Assembly: GCF_003171515.1 (NCBI RefSeq)
Contig: NC_089396.1
Span: forward strand, 1,178,001-1,242,000
Length of the DNA: 64,000 nt
Source: Pyrenophora tritici-repentis
Lineage: Eukaryota; Ascomycota; Dothideomycetes; Pleosporales; Pleosporaceae
Direction: 5' to 3'
Shown here in pieces: positions 20,137 to 32,716 of the stretch. Each line of letters starts with the position of its first letter. The stretch's first letter is position 1. The notes beneath the pieces are model-generated. The model was not told where the DNA came from. It did no database searches and was given only the letters and a program-made list of their open reading frames with translations. The translations under genes and the position numbers were made by a program.

Positions 20137-23100
20137 TCACTCCTCCACGAGCCTGATTTCTGCAACGTCGTCTTCTTGTTGTGTAACGGGAGTGCCCATA
20201 CCACCGCTCCACGGTCCCTTTCCAGGACCCTCGTCGTCGCCAAAGTCCTCCATCAATCTATCACGGAGTTCCATGCTATCACCGACGGATCCCTGGGCAC
20301 CCGTGTCTGATGCAATGCCATCATCATCCGAGTCTGCGGTATTCCTGGCGTTGCCATCGTTTAGGGAGTTGAAACTCCAGAGAGGCTGGTCGTTGATGCT
20401 GCTGATGCCCTCCCACGGAGTCGTGCCGTACGACTCTTCGGCAAAGCCCTCGTCGACATCCTCATACGACGGTAGTTCCTCGTCACTCAGGCTCGCGGCT
20501 CCTGCTCCGTTCTTTGGAAGGTTCTCGGCTGCTGAGCGCTGATAGCCACCCCCGCGCAGGGCTCCGACTCCCGCTCCTAGAGCGCCAGCGGTCGACGACC
20601 CATTGCGGGACGAGCCGTCGAGGCGCGAGCCGTTTCCCGCCGGCGAGCGAGAACGCGGTTGTTGGTCGTCTGCATCCGTGTTATCTTCATCAGAGTCTGG
20701 ATTGCTCATGTCGGTTGTGACGATCTGTTGAAGCGATGGTGGGCCTAAAGGGACAGGCGAGCGTCGGCGGTAGAAGAGTAGGTAGGCAGCTCTAGAAACG
20801 GGCTTGCGGCTGTCACATCGAGAGACGATAGAATCTACCCAAGTCAACAAACGTACTCTATGTCTTGGGCTGTTTTACTCACCGTTGTATTCGTACCACT
20901 GCTTATCGAAGAAATTTTGAGCGTAAGCCGTGTAGTGTCCACCTCCAAGTCCACCATAGTGGTTGTCGACAGCGAACAGATCATAGGTAAGGTCTTTATC
21001 TTCGGGAAATCCGACTTTACCTGACAGGTCTAGTCCCTCGACTGGGAAGTCTACCAATTCTTCTATCTTGTCTCGGAACGTTCGGTGACCACTGAAGCGC
21101 TTGAGGTGTATGATCAGTATGTCCGGCACTGTCCAGATTTCTAGTGTCTTTGTCGCCCTGCGCAATTCCTTACAACGACTGCAATACCATGCGTTGTCCT
21201 CGGAAAGCACTTCGCTCTTTGAAGATTCGACAAAACACGCGTCGAGATTAATGCCGTTCTTCCTACGAGCAGCACGGTTCGCCTTCTTCTCCTGGATTTC
21301 CGGGTCATCAAGCACTTCAATGAGCTTCATGACGTCCATACCCCTGGCGTCTTCATCTGAACTAGCTCCAAACAAAGCATCCATGGATTCCGCATTCCAG
21401 TCGAGAACGAGTGCCTCGCCCATACGGATCAACCTCTCGTCACTGTCGTTTTCTGGGTCCTCTGGGTAATTCGGCTCATCTACTACCTTGCCCCCCTTTC
21501 GATGCTTGAAATTCTTGTTGTTTTTGTGCTTGCGTTCCATTTTACGTTCGTGTTTCCGCGCCTTTTTACTCTTCTTCTTGTTCTGGCGACCAGATCGAGC
21601 AAAGTCCGACGCGCTCGGCTCGGTTGATTGCATCTCCTCGTCGCTGCTGACATTTGCTGCATCAATCGCAGCATTGGCATCAACAACAGTCGATTGAGAT
21701 GTATCCTCATCCTCGTCACTGGATGCGGTCGAACTTCCATTTGTGGATGACTGCACAGACTCTTCTCTTGAGGGCGGTATTCGTACACGCTTGTGGATTG
21801 GCTCCAGTGCGCGTGCGGCGTCGATGGTGCTCCAGCCAGTGGTGACAATCTCGGTACCCCTCCGAGAATGTTTCATTTCGAACAAGTGCCTGTCACATAT
21901 CAGCCGTGAACGTTGAATTGAACTGGAGAAATTCTTGTGGGAGGTATATACGTACCGAAACTCGGGGTGAATATAGCTACCCGGTCGGAGGATTTCAGGT
22001 ATTTGGTTAGCCTCGTCAGTTTGGGCCGGGGTTGCCTCGTTTGAATCCGTCATTGTGACTTCGACCATATCTTTTTCACCTTCGACGGACCCATCTTTAA
22101 CCTGTGGATCGTTCGGTGACGCATCTTCTTCTGTTGTCAGCACAACATCAGAGCCAGGCCGTGATTGATCTAGACTGCTGAGCTCGCTAAGAATCTTTCG
22201 AGTAGTCATCTGAGAGACCTTGACCAAAACCTTTCTTAGAATTGCATCGTAATCTTTAGCTTCGTCCCGCGTGAGAACAATGAAACTAGGCCATAGTGCC
22301 ATGGCATGAGCAGATGATCTATGTGCGGAGGTGCTATTGCCACGATGGAGGAGCGGGACCAAGATGCGGTCGTGGAGCGGAGAAACCGTATCGGGAATAT
22401 CCTCATCGGAAGATTGAGAAAGAATCGTCTTGTATTTCGAACCCTTCTTCTTCGGAGCAGGCCAGTTGCTGGGAGCCATATCAAGTTCGTAGAAATAAAT
22501 GTCATCTCTCGCGCCTATGTTGGATTCTGAAACAGTGGCTGAGTCGTCGAGGTGGCGGTAGAACTTATGACTATAAACTTCAGATGCCATGATGCGGTTC
22601 GCTGGAACTCCACCACCACGCTTGCCGACATACTCTTTCAGGGACTTGATTGTGGCATTCTTGTCGATGTCAACCTCGAGCTGATAAGGCTTGCCGTAGA
22701 GCGGCACGTACGTGACGGTATGCGACCAGGTCTGTTCTATGGGCAGCTGCAGGGTGAGCTGGCTGTATGGGTCGAAAGTTATGCTGACTTTCTCGCAATC
22801 TGGGCAGACCATGGTATTCTTGTAGAAGCCACTGAACAAATCCATAGCTACCGAGTCGTTTCGAGCACGGTGGTTGTTGCGATAGACCTCGCCGAGCTTT
22901 CGTATGGCCTCCGGGTCGCGGAAAGTGTCATCGGTAGAATCGGGATTTTCACAATAGGGCTTCTTTTGTATCCTGTTGAGGTCTTCGTGTAACGCGTCGA
23001 CTAGCCAGCTGACAAACTCCTGGGAGTCCTGTTGCCCATATCCTGAAAACAAAGTGTTCGCTTTGCCAAGCTTTTGCTTGAAGTCTTTGGGAGAGACAGC

Positions 23101-24897
23101 AGAGTTGTTATCGAGGCTGAAGATGGCATTGAGCAGGCCAGCATACGACTTGGCAATGACACCCTTGTGGCCTATGGGGTTATCGACGTTGATCTCTTCT
23201 TTCCACTTGTTGTTCAAAAAGTACATGCTCAGCTCTTCAACACTTCGGAGACACTGTAGAGCTGAGTTCATGTAGCAGGTATTGCCGAGGTTGGTGAGCC
23301 CGACATGACCTCTGACCTTGCCGTTCTGTTTCCTTGAGCGAGTCATGGGCCCTCCGCTTGGGGTAGTCCTCCCGCTGTTCGGGTTGCTCTGTAGGCCTTT
23401 GCTAGCCACAGAACCGGCCTTGTTCTTGGACGCCACCTTGGTCGTATCTGAGATGTACTCACCCTGCTCGTCATGTTCCTCAAGCACAATGGTTTGGTCC
23501 TGTGTGAGACCGGCATCGGCCAGGGTCAAAGATTCATTATCCTCCTCATTCGCCTTCTCGTCCTTGCCGGTAATGAGCTCACGTTCTGACCCATATGCAA
23601 GGCTGTTGAAGTCTGCGACGTCCATGACTAGAGACGGCCGGACACCAGGTGCTGGCGCAACGGGCGAGCCGTTACGTGGCGAAGCGTCTGGAGTAAGTAT
23701 GCCGGCACTTTGAGATGGCTGAGGTTGGTCGGTTGACGCCGATGTTAGGATTCTCCACATGCGAACCTTGTTGGAAGTTTCGATACCCACAGCCTTCTTT
23801 GCAGCGTCGATGAAGGCGACAAAGCTTTCGTATCGGCTCGCGACGATCTTCTCGGCAGGTTTTGTATTTTCCTTTGCATTTGGCGTTTTCCGCACTTTTC
23901 GTATAGTAATGATGGGCGGATGTAGCTCGTATGAAATATCCATGGAATACTGGCCCGGTACCGTATTATGGGCGTGCCGCCGTATCACAGGTGACGTCGC
24001 CTTGTGCCCGTACCAGCTCAATACCAAGTCCCAGGCCTTGCGAGGCAAGATCTCAAAGTCCTGACCAAGCGTGGCTGCCTTGCTCAGAGGGATAAAATTA
24101 TCGCCGTTCTGGTCAAGCAGTTCTTCCTGTAGCAGTTGCGTGTCCACGAGGTGTGTGTTGTCGACGGGACCAACTGGACCCTGTGTGGCTTCCTTGCTGA
24201 AATCCTGGGGCCTTGTGACGTTCTCCGATGTCCTCGCCCAAACCCGCTCCAGCCAGCGCTCCGAGATGATGTAGCCTTCCTGTCCGTCTACCAGAGGGGA
24301 ACTGGACATCATGCCCATGACGCGGGTGACCTGCTCATCGATGCTGGGGAGATTGGACGACTGTGCATCGTCGTTGGACGGGGAAGCCGTATCGCCATGA
24401 TTGCCCTCGGGACTGGCACTGCCGGGCGCGTCTGCCATGTCTACCGACGCGGCGCGTGCACTGCGCTGTGATGCGCCGGCTGGCAGTGGCTTGCTAGTGC
24501 GAGGGTTGGACGAGGTGCTGCTGTCCACGTCTGCTTTGTCGTCCATGTCTGAATGAAGGCGCTTGGCGGGTGAAGAAGCTCGTGGAGGCGGGCGTTGGGC
24601 GACTTGTTCGGCGGTGCGTGTACGGTCGAGATCAGTAATGTAGGCGTCGTGGGTGTCGAGGGTGAGGTTGGCGTAGGCTTCACTGGGCGAGCTTGCCCCC
24701 GTGTAGCTGTCTCTTGACACGTGACTGACTGAGTCGGAAGCGTCAACGAGGACTTCGTCGTGCAGGTGCGGTGGCAGATAGCGTGGTGGAGATGCTGAGG
24801 GCTGTGGGGAGGAGCGAGGGGAGCCTACACCAGCGCTGCCTACATTCGGTGAATGGGTGCCGTCCCTAGCGTCTGGCGATTCTTTTGCGGGGGCCAC
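20137..24897 (-). CDS. UBP12: Ubiquitin carboxyl-terminal hydrolase, Ubp12/USP15 type
   Basis: Deubiquitinating cysteine protease of the USP family. The model is complement(join(20137..20834, 20883..21889, 21956..24897)), 1548 aa. If the 66-nt in-frame segment 21890..21955 is kept the protein is 1570 aa. Domains in order: a disordered Ser-rich N-terminus; a DUSP domain (about 200-315, ending WDLVLSWYG); a ubiquitin-like segment; and a USP core split by a long insert. Catalytic Cys541 lies in GLTNLGNTCYMNS, the QQDSQEF box follows, and the catalytic His lies in GGGHYTAYAQ (residue 1299 after intron removal). A CxxC pair (VCPDCEK) and a later CSRC (WYCSRCKEL) fit the USP zinc ribbon. The acidic C-terminal tail follows the LFYRRR end of the core. 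Counterparts act on signalling and transcription regulators. Confidence 0.93.
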
Positions 24898-25424
24898 GAT
24901 CTTCCGCTTCTTGTTGTTAGTGGAGGCCGTTTTGAAACTGATTGCCTGCCGTGAAGCCCGCGAAGAGCTTCAGGCCAGACTATAATGCGACAAAGGAAGA
25001 ACGGTGAAGGGCCAACCGAAGGATGCAGCGCGTCGCTAGGGCTGCAGTAACCGCCTGGCTGAATCGGGCCTCTTTTTCACTATGAGAGCTGGCAGCGGTG
25101 AGGAGCGTGGGGTCAGATACAATTCGCCGCAAAAAAATGTGTCCAAACCCACCAACATTGACCGTCGTCACTCTGTTTGCAATGCTCTGCAAGGCTGAGA
25201 GCATAGGCGAGCTTGGCGACGCCCGCCTGTGCTAGCCGAGCTAGTCAACCAAACTGCATATGCAAGTCAATCATTCACTGCAACACCTTGTCACAACACC
25301 TCATCACCAGGTACGTGGCATATGTGTGTTTTTCATTTGAGCAAACTCCAACACTATATGCTGTTGTTATATCTTGATATATACTACGCTATGACATAGT
25401 AGACAACATGGCCGCCGGTGAAGC
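24898..25424. other. Promoter region of the Ubp12 gene
   Basis: 527 bp between the Ubp12 start and the stop of the next minus-strand gene. Nothing specific seen. Confidence 0.5.
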
Positions 25425-27224
25425 TCACTTTCCGCCGCTGTTCAGCCACGCAAAAGCAGAAGCCCCCCCAACTGGATTCGCAGACCGCGGCTTTGAAAGT
25501 GTGGGTACGTTTTCCTTTCCCTTTTCACCAGACACGCTTCTCTTTGCCGCCGGAGGTGTCGGATTACCCCACGCCTCCGTTTCGCCTCTTCGCTTTCCGT
25601 CATCGAAGAAGCGTGACTGCCCTGTCACCGGCGATGGGTTGGACGTGGACATGGTGCGCACCGCTTTTGACGGCTTTAGCACCTTTATACCCGTATCACG
25701 GCGTTGATAGCTGGGATTCGAGCTTGCGGTTTTACCCACACTAGCCCAATCCAACGAAGCAGAACCAGTGCTTGTCTTTTCGCCTTGATCCCGGCGCCAA
25801 CTGCTCCAGATAGCTGGGGATGCACCTGATCTAGGTGCCCCATTGGCAGAAGCCGAATCTTGTGTCTCCCTAGTATCAGAGCGACTCGATGCTGAAAGAG
25901 CGATATGCGGACGCTGCTCAAGACTCGTCCGCCCACTCGATCCGCCATCATCAGAATTGGGCGCAGTGCCTATGCCATTGGACTTGTCAGCCGACGGAAA
26001 CTGCTCATGTGCTGCTGATTGAGAGGGATTCTCGCTCATGGTGTCAACACGTGTTGAGGTGGGTACAGAGCCTCGCTCCATGGTCGAAGCACGAGATACA
26101 CTAGAGACATGCAGAGACTTGAACGCTCGATCGTCTTCCGGGCGCACCAGGGGTATCTGCAGTTTGCTGTGATCATCATCATATAGCGTTAGCTGACTAC
26201 AAGAGAACAGTAAGTCGGCATTGTGTGCTCGAAGCATGTCGCTGCCAAGGAGGATCTGAATAGCCTTTGGATTGGTCGCGGCACTATGCTCCTCGATGAT
26301 AGTGAAATCCACGGCAACAGATGGTAGCTGAGGCGCCGGGCTGTTTGAGCGTGATGAGGCTGAAACAGGCACGGCTTCTGGGAGATAGACAGAGAGCTTG
26401 ATCTTGCGGAGCCCGTCATCGGCCAAGATGACCTGGTCCTGGAAGCCAAGATGCTCGACTAGGTGCATATCCAGATATGAAGTGTAGGAGCCGGAGCACA
26501 CGGCTGCATACAGCAGGGTGTCGTGCTTGAAGTTAGTGTTGAGCCAGCAACGTATTATGGCCGGCACGGAGCCGAGTATAAACAAGCCAGGAGCCAGTCC
26601 TGGGGCGTCTTGGGGCGTCGTCGGTCCACAACTTGTAAGGCTGTTTGCGCGCCCAGATGCCATGGAATGGACCGAGTGTCCAGCTGAGCTCTGTCTACCG
26701 TCCGACTTGTGCGAATAGCTGCGCTCGCTCATGACGTGCCCGCCCATGCCGCTGCCAGTGCGGGGTATGAGATCCAGTGACGAACGCGACGCGTGCGCCC
26801 AATGGCCATGGTTGGCCGTTTCGTCAAAACGAACACTATTTGCACGCGAGGTAGCGCCTATCCGGCGAGGCTCTTCATCAGCATCGAGTTGGAGGTTGCC
26901 GATGAGATTACTCGACTGGTCGTCAAAGTTGGAGAAGTGCTCAGCTGTCGGTTGTTGCAGGGGCACTGCGACATGTTAGCTATGCGGCTACATGTATACA
27001 TATGACTGCGAACTCATGCCTTGCTGCGGTGTGCCTCCCAGGACAGAGGGAAAGGGCGAAGATGTCCCCCAGACGTTCTTCAGGCGCGAGTCGTCCTCTT
27101 GCTTGCGCTCCAAACGAGCAACGCGGTCAGCGAGGTCAGCTTGGCTCTCCTGCACACGGAGCATCTCGCTTTGGATGCGCCAGAAATCGTCGCGCGGCTG
27201 GAACGCTACGCTCTGGGGATCCAT
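25425..27224 (-). CDS. Conserved fungal-type protein with N-terminal coiled coil, function unknown
   Basis: The CDS is complement(join(25425..26965, 27014..27224)), 583 aa. The exon join is the only one that fits the phases: donor GTTCGC, a GCTAAC branch point, acceptor CGCAG, intron 48 nt. The donor is weak, so treat the join as probable. Start: ATG at 27224 (MDPQSVAFQPRDDF); an in-frame ATG at 27263 is possible. Residues 10-50 form a coiled coil (EMLRVQESQADLADRVARLERKQ). A central folded region (about 205-375) has alternating strands (LLYAAVCSGSYTSYLD, KIQILLGSDMLRAHNADLLF) that recall a retropepsin-like or clan-AA fold, but I see no clear catalytic D-T/S-G, so this is only a guess. The Ser-rich C-terminus ends FAWLNSGGK. 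Confidence 0.7.
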
Positions 27225-27914
27225 GCCCGTGACTTTCTCATCCCTTGCCAACGTGCTCAACAAAGAGACACCAGCCTTGCCGCACGGGCGCCCCTACCGA
27301 CAGACACCGGACGACTACTGCACCCCGACCCCTCTCAATGCGTCTGCTGTGCGTTGCTACCCGGTTTGCGTTGTATTTTGAAGTTTCTGGCGGGTAAACG
27401 TCTCGAGGATGGTGGTGTCGGTGAGAAAGCGAGGAGAATACAATCACTATTGGCTTTGCAGGTTTAAATTGTCTTCTACACGGATGCAGTTGTCGTGATT
27501 ACACGCGCAAGGTGTTTGAATTCGGTTTACGCGTTTCGACAGGCAAGTACGACGTTGGCCGATGGCAGACACTTGGAGAGGTGGATGCGGAAGGTGCGTT
27601 CAGAACGGCCGTCCTGTGCCGAGGCTCATAGTATCACTCGGGTTTGGGAGGGGGAAAGAGCGCAGTAGTTGGGAATATCAATGGGAAAGGTCGGTCGGGC
27701 ACAGGTGCGTGAATGGGTTTTACAGATGTGATCGAGCATGCGTGCAGTCATTTCAGCTTGGTTGCAAGTTGGGCCACTAAGGCACCTGCCGGAGTTATGC
27801 GCGACAAGTCCGATTGGGCAGGACAGATGCGCCTGTTTCCGAAGTTTTCCCCAGATGCTACCTACTTGGCGCCCTGGCTCCTTCGTATATGCTATCAAGT
27901 CGCTGTTGTCACGT
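27225..27914. other. Intergenic, no gene seen
   Basis: Promoter side of the coiled-coil gene and 3' flank of the esterase gene. Open frames on the plus strand are shadows of the coiled-coil exon or lack coding character. Confidence 0.5.
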
Positions 27915-28982
27915 CTACGCCTCTTCCCACGCAGCCTCGTCATTCCACGCGGGCAACACCATGGCAAGTTTTTCGGGAATTTGATCGGGCCACTGCGCTG
28001 ATATCACCTTGATGAATTCCTGGTAGAGGATCTCGTAGCCTGCTGGACTGAAGTGAAGGCCTATGCCCCTGTCAGTATCGGCACGACTGGTTCATGGGCT
28101 TTGCAGTCACCATACCGTCATACATGAGTTCAACCAGGGCATCGCTCTGCGCAATCTCCAAAGACCCGGGGAGAGCGTCTCCGAGCTTCCATGCGCAGAG
28201 CTTGAAGTCAGTCTTGGCCATGAAGGCCTCCCACAGATTGACAACAGGAAGTTTTAGTTCAGTACCTAATTCGGCAACTGCATCTGCGTATACCTTGGTC
28301 GTAGCCGCCAGACGCGTGACGCTGGTGTATCCATTCGACGCGTCTCTTGGCCACCACAGATGCTCATTGATTGGAGCGGGAGCCACAAGGATGATGCGCG
28401 GGCCATGGGCCTTTATTTGTGGGTGCGACACAATGGCCTTGAGGTTGGCTTTGAATTCATCAAGTGGAATGTGCTGCTTGTTGGGCGCATCTGGTAGCGA
28501 TGCATCGTTGGCGCCAAAGAAGACAGCCTGGGGTGTTAGTCAAGGGGGCTAACCCAAGAGAGAGCCTGTGTTACCATAAAGCGTATCCTGGCTTGGTCCG
28601 GCGGGGGTACGATAGCCGGAAGGATCTTGAGAGCTTGACGAGTATTGTACCCGCTTTATGACATCAGCCGTGATTGCGGTATTTCAGGGGGGCATAATAC
28701 CTGAAGCCCCGATTGACAATATCGAGTCGCCTTATGTATGCTGATGCAACATCAGCGTCATGCCTTCACCAAGATGCATCTACCTGGAGGCGTATCAGAG
28801 CATGTGGACTGACCATTTTGAAGAGCTGCAGAGAAGCCGAAGCCTCGTTCTTGCGAAAATGACTCTTGGGTTATGCTGTCCCCAAACAGCAAGAACAGTT
28901 CGTACGGAGCAGGCTAAGGCACGTCAGTACTGTATACATGCTAGTTGCGTTAGCAGAGACTAGTACATTATGTACTCACCAT
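27915..28982 (-). CDS. IAH1: GDSL/SGNH esterase, isoamyl-acetate hydrolase (IAH1) type
   Basis: The CDS is complement(join(27915..28060, 28116..28527, 28575..28653, 28701..28740, 28814..28913, 28980..28982)), 259 aa. The six-exon model closes in frame and restores all SGNH blocks: LLFGDSITQ (Ser14), VNRGFSGYNTRQ (block II Gly), FFGANDAS (Asn81) and YDGLHFSPAGY (Asp211, His214). Yeast Iah1 is of similar length (238 aa) and hydrolyses short-chain acetate esters. There is no signal peptide, so it is intracellular. The first coding exon is only the ATG, directly followed by a perfect GTGAGT donor. The next exon begins PAPYELFLLFGDS. The intron before the last exon uses acceptor CATAG. Confidence 0.88.
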
Positions 28983-29779
28983 TTCGACAACCCTCAGATA
29001 GCTATGTCTCAGAAGAAGCGGCGTGTGTACACTTTGCTGCTTGTCTCTACAAAATACAACACTACAGGGTGCCCGTTCGGCGAAGGGCCGGAGTTCGGAG
29101 CTGGAGAAATATCGGCAGTGTTTCCTCGCAACTGGCAATGCGTGTTTCAGCAAAAAATAACTGTGCGGCTGGGAAGAGATGGGCAGCAGCTTCGCTTGGC
29201 CCCAATTGCCCCGAGGTGCAGATGCAGACGCAAGACGTGGGTGGTGGGGCAGTCCAAGCCCATTGGCTGCGACTATATCGCGCCTGCCCCATGCCCGGTT
29301 AGCGCCTTCCTGGCCCTGCATTCCGTCACCCTCGCGCGTGCAAGCGGACAATCACCTGGACGCGGCTACCGCCATTTGGCTGTGCATCATCAGACACAAC
29401 TTTCTTCCCTAGTGCTGCTGTAATAACTAAGTGCTGTCGAGTCCTTCTTCTTCCTCTTCTACTGCTACATCGGTGATGCATTCGGGAAACGGGCCTGAAA
29501 CCGTCGTCTTACCGTGGGCCCAATCTTGGTGCGTATCCATCTGATCCATCTGCACTCGAGACGCTGGGCCATGGGACAACGAAGCAGCCTGAGGGATCCG
29601 CGGGCGTAGTGGGGACATCTGAGCCATACTGCCCAGCCAGATATCCCATCGTGACACCGCCATCGCTTCCCAGATGACCTCGATAGCGGCCTCTGCTCGG
29701 CGACAAGTGTGTGACTGACTCCTCCACTAATAGACGTCTGTTCCCCAGACCCTGACTGTCTCCCCCATCCCCTCTCGCC
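28983..29779. other. Divergent promoter region between IAH1-type and CLC genes
   Basis: About 800 bp, GC-rich. A frame open for 127 codons on the minus strand (28968..29351) runs into the esterase ATG and is probably leader. No repeats seen. Confidence 0.5.
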
Positions 29780-32649
29780 ATGCCCAAGTCTATGCAGTCG
29801 TACCACAGCGTCGACGACTACGATGCCGACGCTGACTATGCTGCCGAGCAACGTGAACGCGACGACACCTTCAGTACCACTACGCCTACATCACCCACGC
29901 TCACTTTCAGTGCCCAGCGACCGAATCGCGCCTCGGACACGGACCTCACCAGGTCACGAGAGAGCATCAATGAGCGGTCCAGTTTGCTAGGTCCCCCCCA
30001 TCTACGTAATGCTAGATCTTACAAGAGCCTGCCCGCAACCACGCCTGGCACGCCGCGGCCGGGCATGACGCGCAACAACAGCCAGTTGCCTACCAGCTCG
30101 CGCGTGCGTGCCAGCAGGAGAGGCTCCATGACGGGCGGCCATGGCTTCAGTCAGCGCCTGGTGAATGCTTTGGGCGAGCGAGGCGCCGGACTAGAGCAGA
30201 GCATGCATTCAACAAAGGCATCGCTCTTCCAGGACAATCGTGTGTGGTATGATCAGTTTACCTCGACCGATTGGGTCCATGATAACATCGCCGACGCATA
30301 TCGAGTCAAGGCGCTGCGGAGTAGAAAGGACATCAAAGGCCGCATCGCCGCTTGGTTCGACGGTGCTCAGGGCTGGATTCTCGTTGCCCTCATCGGCGTC
30401 CTGACAGCCGTGTGCGCCTACTTTGTCAACACCACTGAGACGGCTTTGTTTGACCTGAAGCAGGGATACTGCACAACAGGCTGGACTCGGAGCCGCAAGT
30501 CTTGCTGCGCCGGTGCCTCTATATGCTCCGACTGGCTCCACTGGTCTGAAGCTGTCCGCAATGACAAGCTGGATCTGGTCCAGACGCAATATGGCTTCTT
30601 CGTCCTTTCAGTCGTGCTGCTCTCAATGGCCTCTTGCTTGCTAACCCTCACCACCAAAACTGTCATCCCATCTGCCATTTCGCTTGCCACGCTCGACGAG
30701 AACCTTGGGGCCGATGTGCGCAGATACTCTGATCAGCAGGACGAAGAAGACGGGAAACGCAACAGCAGCCCCGGTACGAGGTTCGAGGAGGCGCAGAGTC
30801 GCCCGCCCATGGTGTATTATTCTGCCGCCGGTAGTGGAGTTGCCGAAGTCAAGGTCATTTTGAGCGGCTTCGTTCTCCACGGTTATCTGGGTGTGCGCAC
30901 GCTCTTCGTCAAGACTCTGGCCCTGATTCTCAGTGTCGCCTCAGGTCTCAGTCTCGGCAAAGAAGGTCCCTACGTGCATATCGCAACCTGCATTGGTAAC
31001 ATTGCCTGTCGTATCTTTTCAAAATACAGCAACAACGACGGGAAGCGCAGGGAGATCTTGAGTGCTAGCGCTGCTAGTGGTGTCGCCGTTGCCTTTGGTG
31101 CTCCTATTGGCGGAGTACTTTTTAGCCTGGAAGAAGTCAGCTACTACTTCCCGTCGAAGACGCTATTCAGAACCTTCTTTTGCTGCATTGTAAGTGTACT
31201 ACTGTACCACCCCGACTAGACTAACGGTTTGGTAGGCTGCTGCTTTGTCCTTGAAGTTTCTAGATCCTTATGGCACAAAGAAAATTGTGCTCTTCGAGGT
31301 ACGATACCATTTGGATTGGAAGTTCTTTGAACTGGCCACCTTCATCTTCACCGGTGCTGTTGGAGGTGTTCTCGGCGCGCTCTTCATCAAAGCATCGCGC
31401 ATCTGGGCAAGGACATTCCGTCGCATACCCGTCATCAAGAAGCATCCGCTTCTCGAGGTGTTTCTTGTCGCGCTTGTCACCGGTCTGGTCAGCTTCTGGA
31501 ATCGATACACCAAGCTTGCCGTTACAGAACTCCTTTTTGAGCTAGCCAGTCCCTGCGATACTTATACGGCCTCCGGAGATGGCCTGTGCCCCACTATCGA
31601 GCATATTCCGGAAGTCCTCAAGGTCCTGTTCTTCGCATTCATCATCAAGGCCAGTCTGACTGTCGTCACCTTTGGAATCAAGGTACCAGCCGGCATCTAC
31701 GTACCTTCCATGGTCGTTGGTGGCCTTGCTGGTCGCTTTATCGGTCACACGGTCCAATACATTGCTTTCCGTTTCAGCCACCTAGGTCTCTTTAGCGAGT
31801 GCTCACCTGATGGGCCACCCGGCTCATGCGTCGTTCCCGGTGTCTATGCTCTGGTAGCTGCTGGAGCGACAATGACTGGTGTCACCCGCTTGAGCATCAC
31901 TCTGGCAGTCATTCTATTCGAACTTACAGGTAGCTTAGACCACGTATTGCCCTTTTCTCTAGGTATTCTCGTTTCCAAGTGGGTAGCCGACGCCATCGAA
32001 CCGCTTAGCATCTACGACCTGCTCACAGACATGAACTCCTACCCTTTCCTTGATAATAAAGTCCGGCCCATCTTCACCTCCGAGCTAAACGACATTACGA
32101 CTGGCAGAAGGAAAGACCATATCATCGATATCTCAGAGGATGCTCTCATTCCTGCGGTCGAGCTGCGCGCAAAGCAACGCAATCTCCAAATGGCTGGAGA
32201 ATTAGATGGCGGTCTAGCGATTGTCAAGCATGGCATCCTCGTTGGACTCATCCCGGCGCCTGACCTGGAGTTTGCACTTGACAAGCTTGAGAACGAAGAT
32301 AACACGCTTTGCCTCATGTCGCCACGCGTGGATTGGGCTGCGGGGCGAGAGCCACACGACGAAGAAGAGCCAGAAGCGTATGACCCGAGTGACTTCACGC
32401 CATACATTGACCCAGCACCTGTAGCCTTGGACGTTCACTCGCCCATGGATCTGGTATACGAGTGTTTTGTGAAACTTGGACTGCGGTACATTTGTGTGCT
32501 TAGAGATGGCAAATACGCCGGTTTGGTAAGTTACACGACAAAACGTCAATGGCAAACTCTTCTAACAAGTTCAACAGGTTCACAAAAAGACTTTCGTCAA
32601 GTACGTAAAAGAGCTTGAACACCAAGAGAAGGCTGCACGACACATCTAG
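29780..32649 (+). CDS. CLC-family voltage-gated chloride channel/antiporter
   Basis: The CDS is join(29780..31189, 31236..32525, 32578..32649), 923 aa. The N-terminal cytosolic region (about 1-200) is long and Ser/Thr-rich. The CLC core has the three anion-path motifs: GSGVAEVK, GKEGPYVH with gating Glu395, and GIYVP. About ten to twelve hydrophobic segments are visible. The C-terminus carries a CBS pair (around the DLLTDMNSYPF and 'MDLVYECFVKLGLRYICVL' segments). The gating glutamate and the resemblance to yeast Gef1 suggest a 2Cl-/H+ exchanger of Golgi, endosome or vacuole, supporting luminal acidification and copper or iron loading. The final short exon ends YVKELEHQEKAARHI. Its minus-strand neighbour ends only about 67 bp away. 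Confidence 0.93.
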
Positions 32650-32716
32650 AGCGTTGCTTAGACAACACCCTTTTCTTTATTGGCGTCCATACCCTCACTA
32701 TACATGGAGCTATCTT

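Noticed and set aside
28968..29351. 127-codon minus-strand frame upstream of the esterase
   Set aside because: It runs into the esterase ATG and then meets a strong splice donor; more likely 5' leader than protein.
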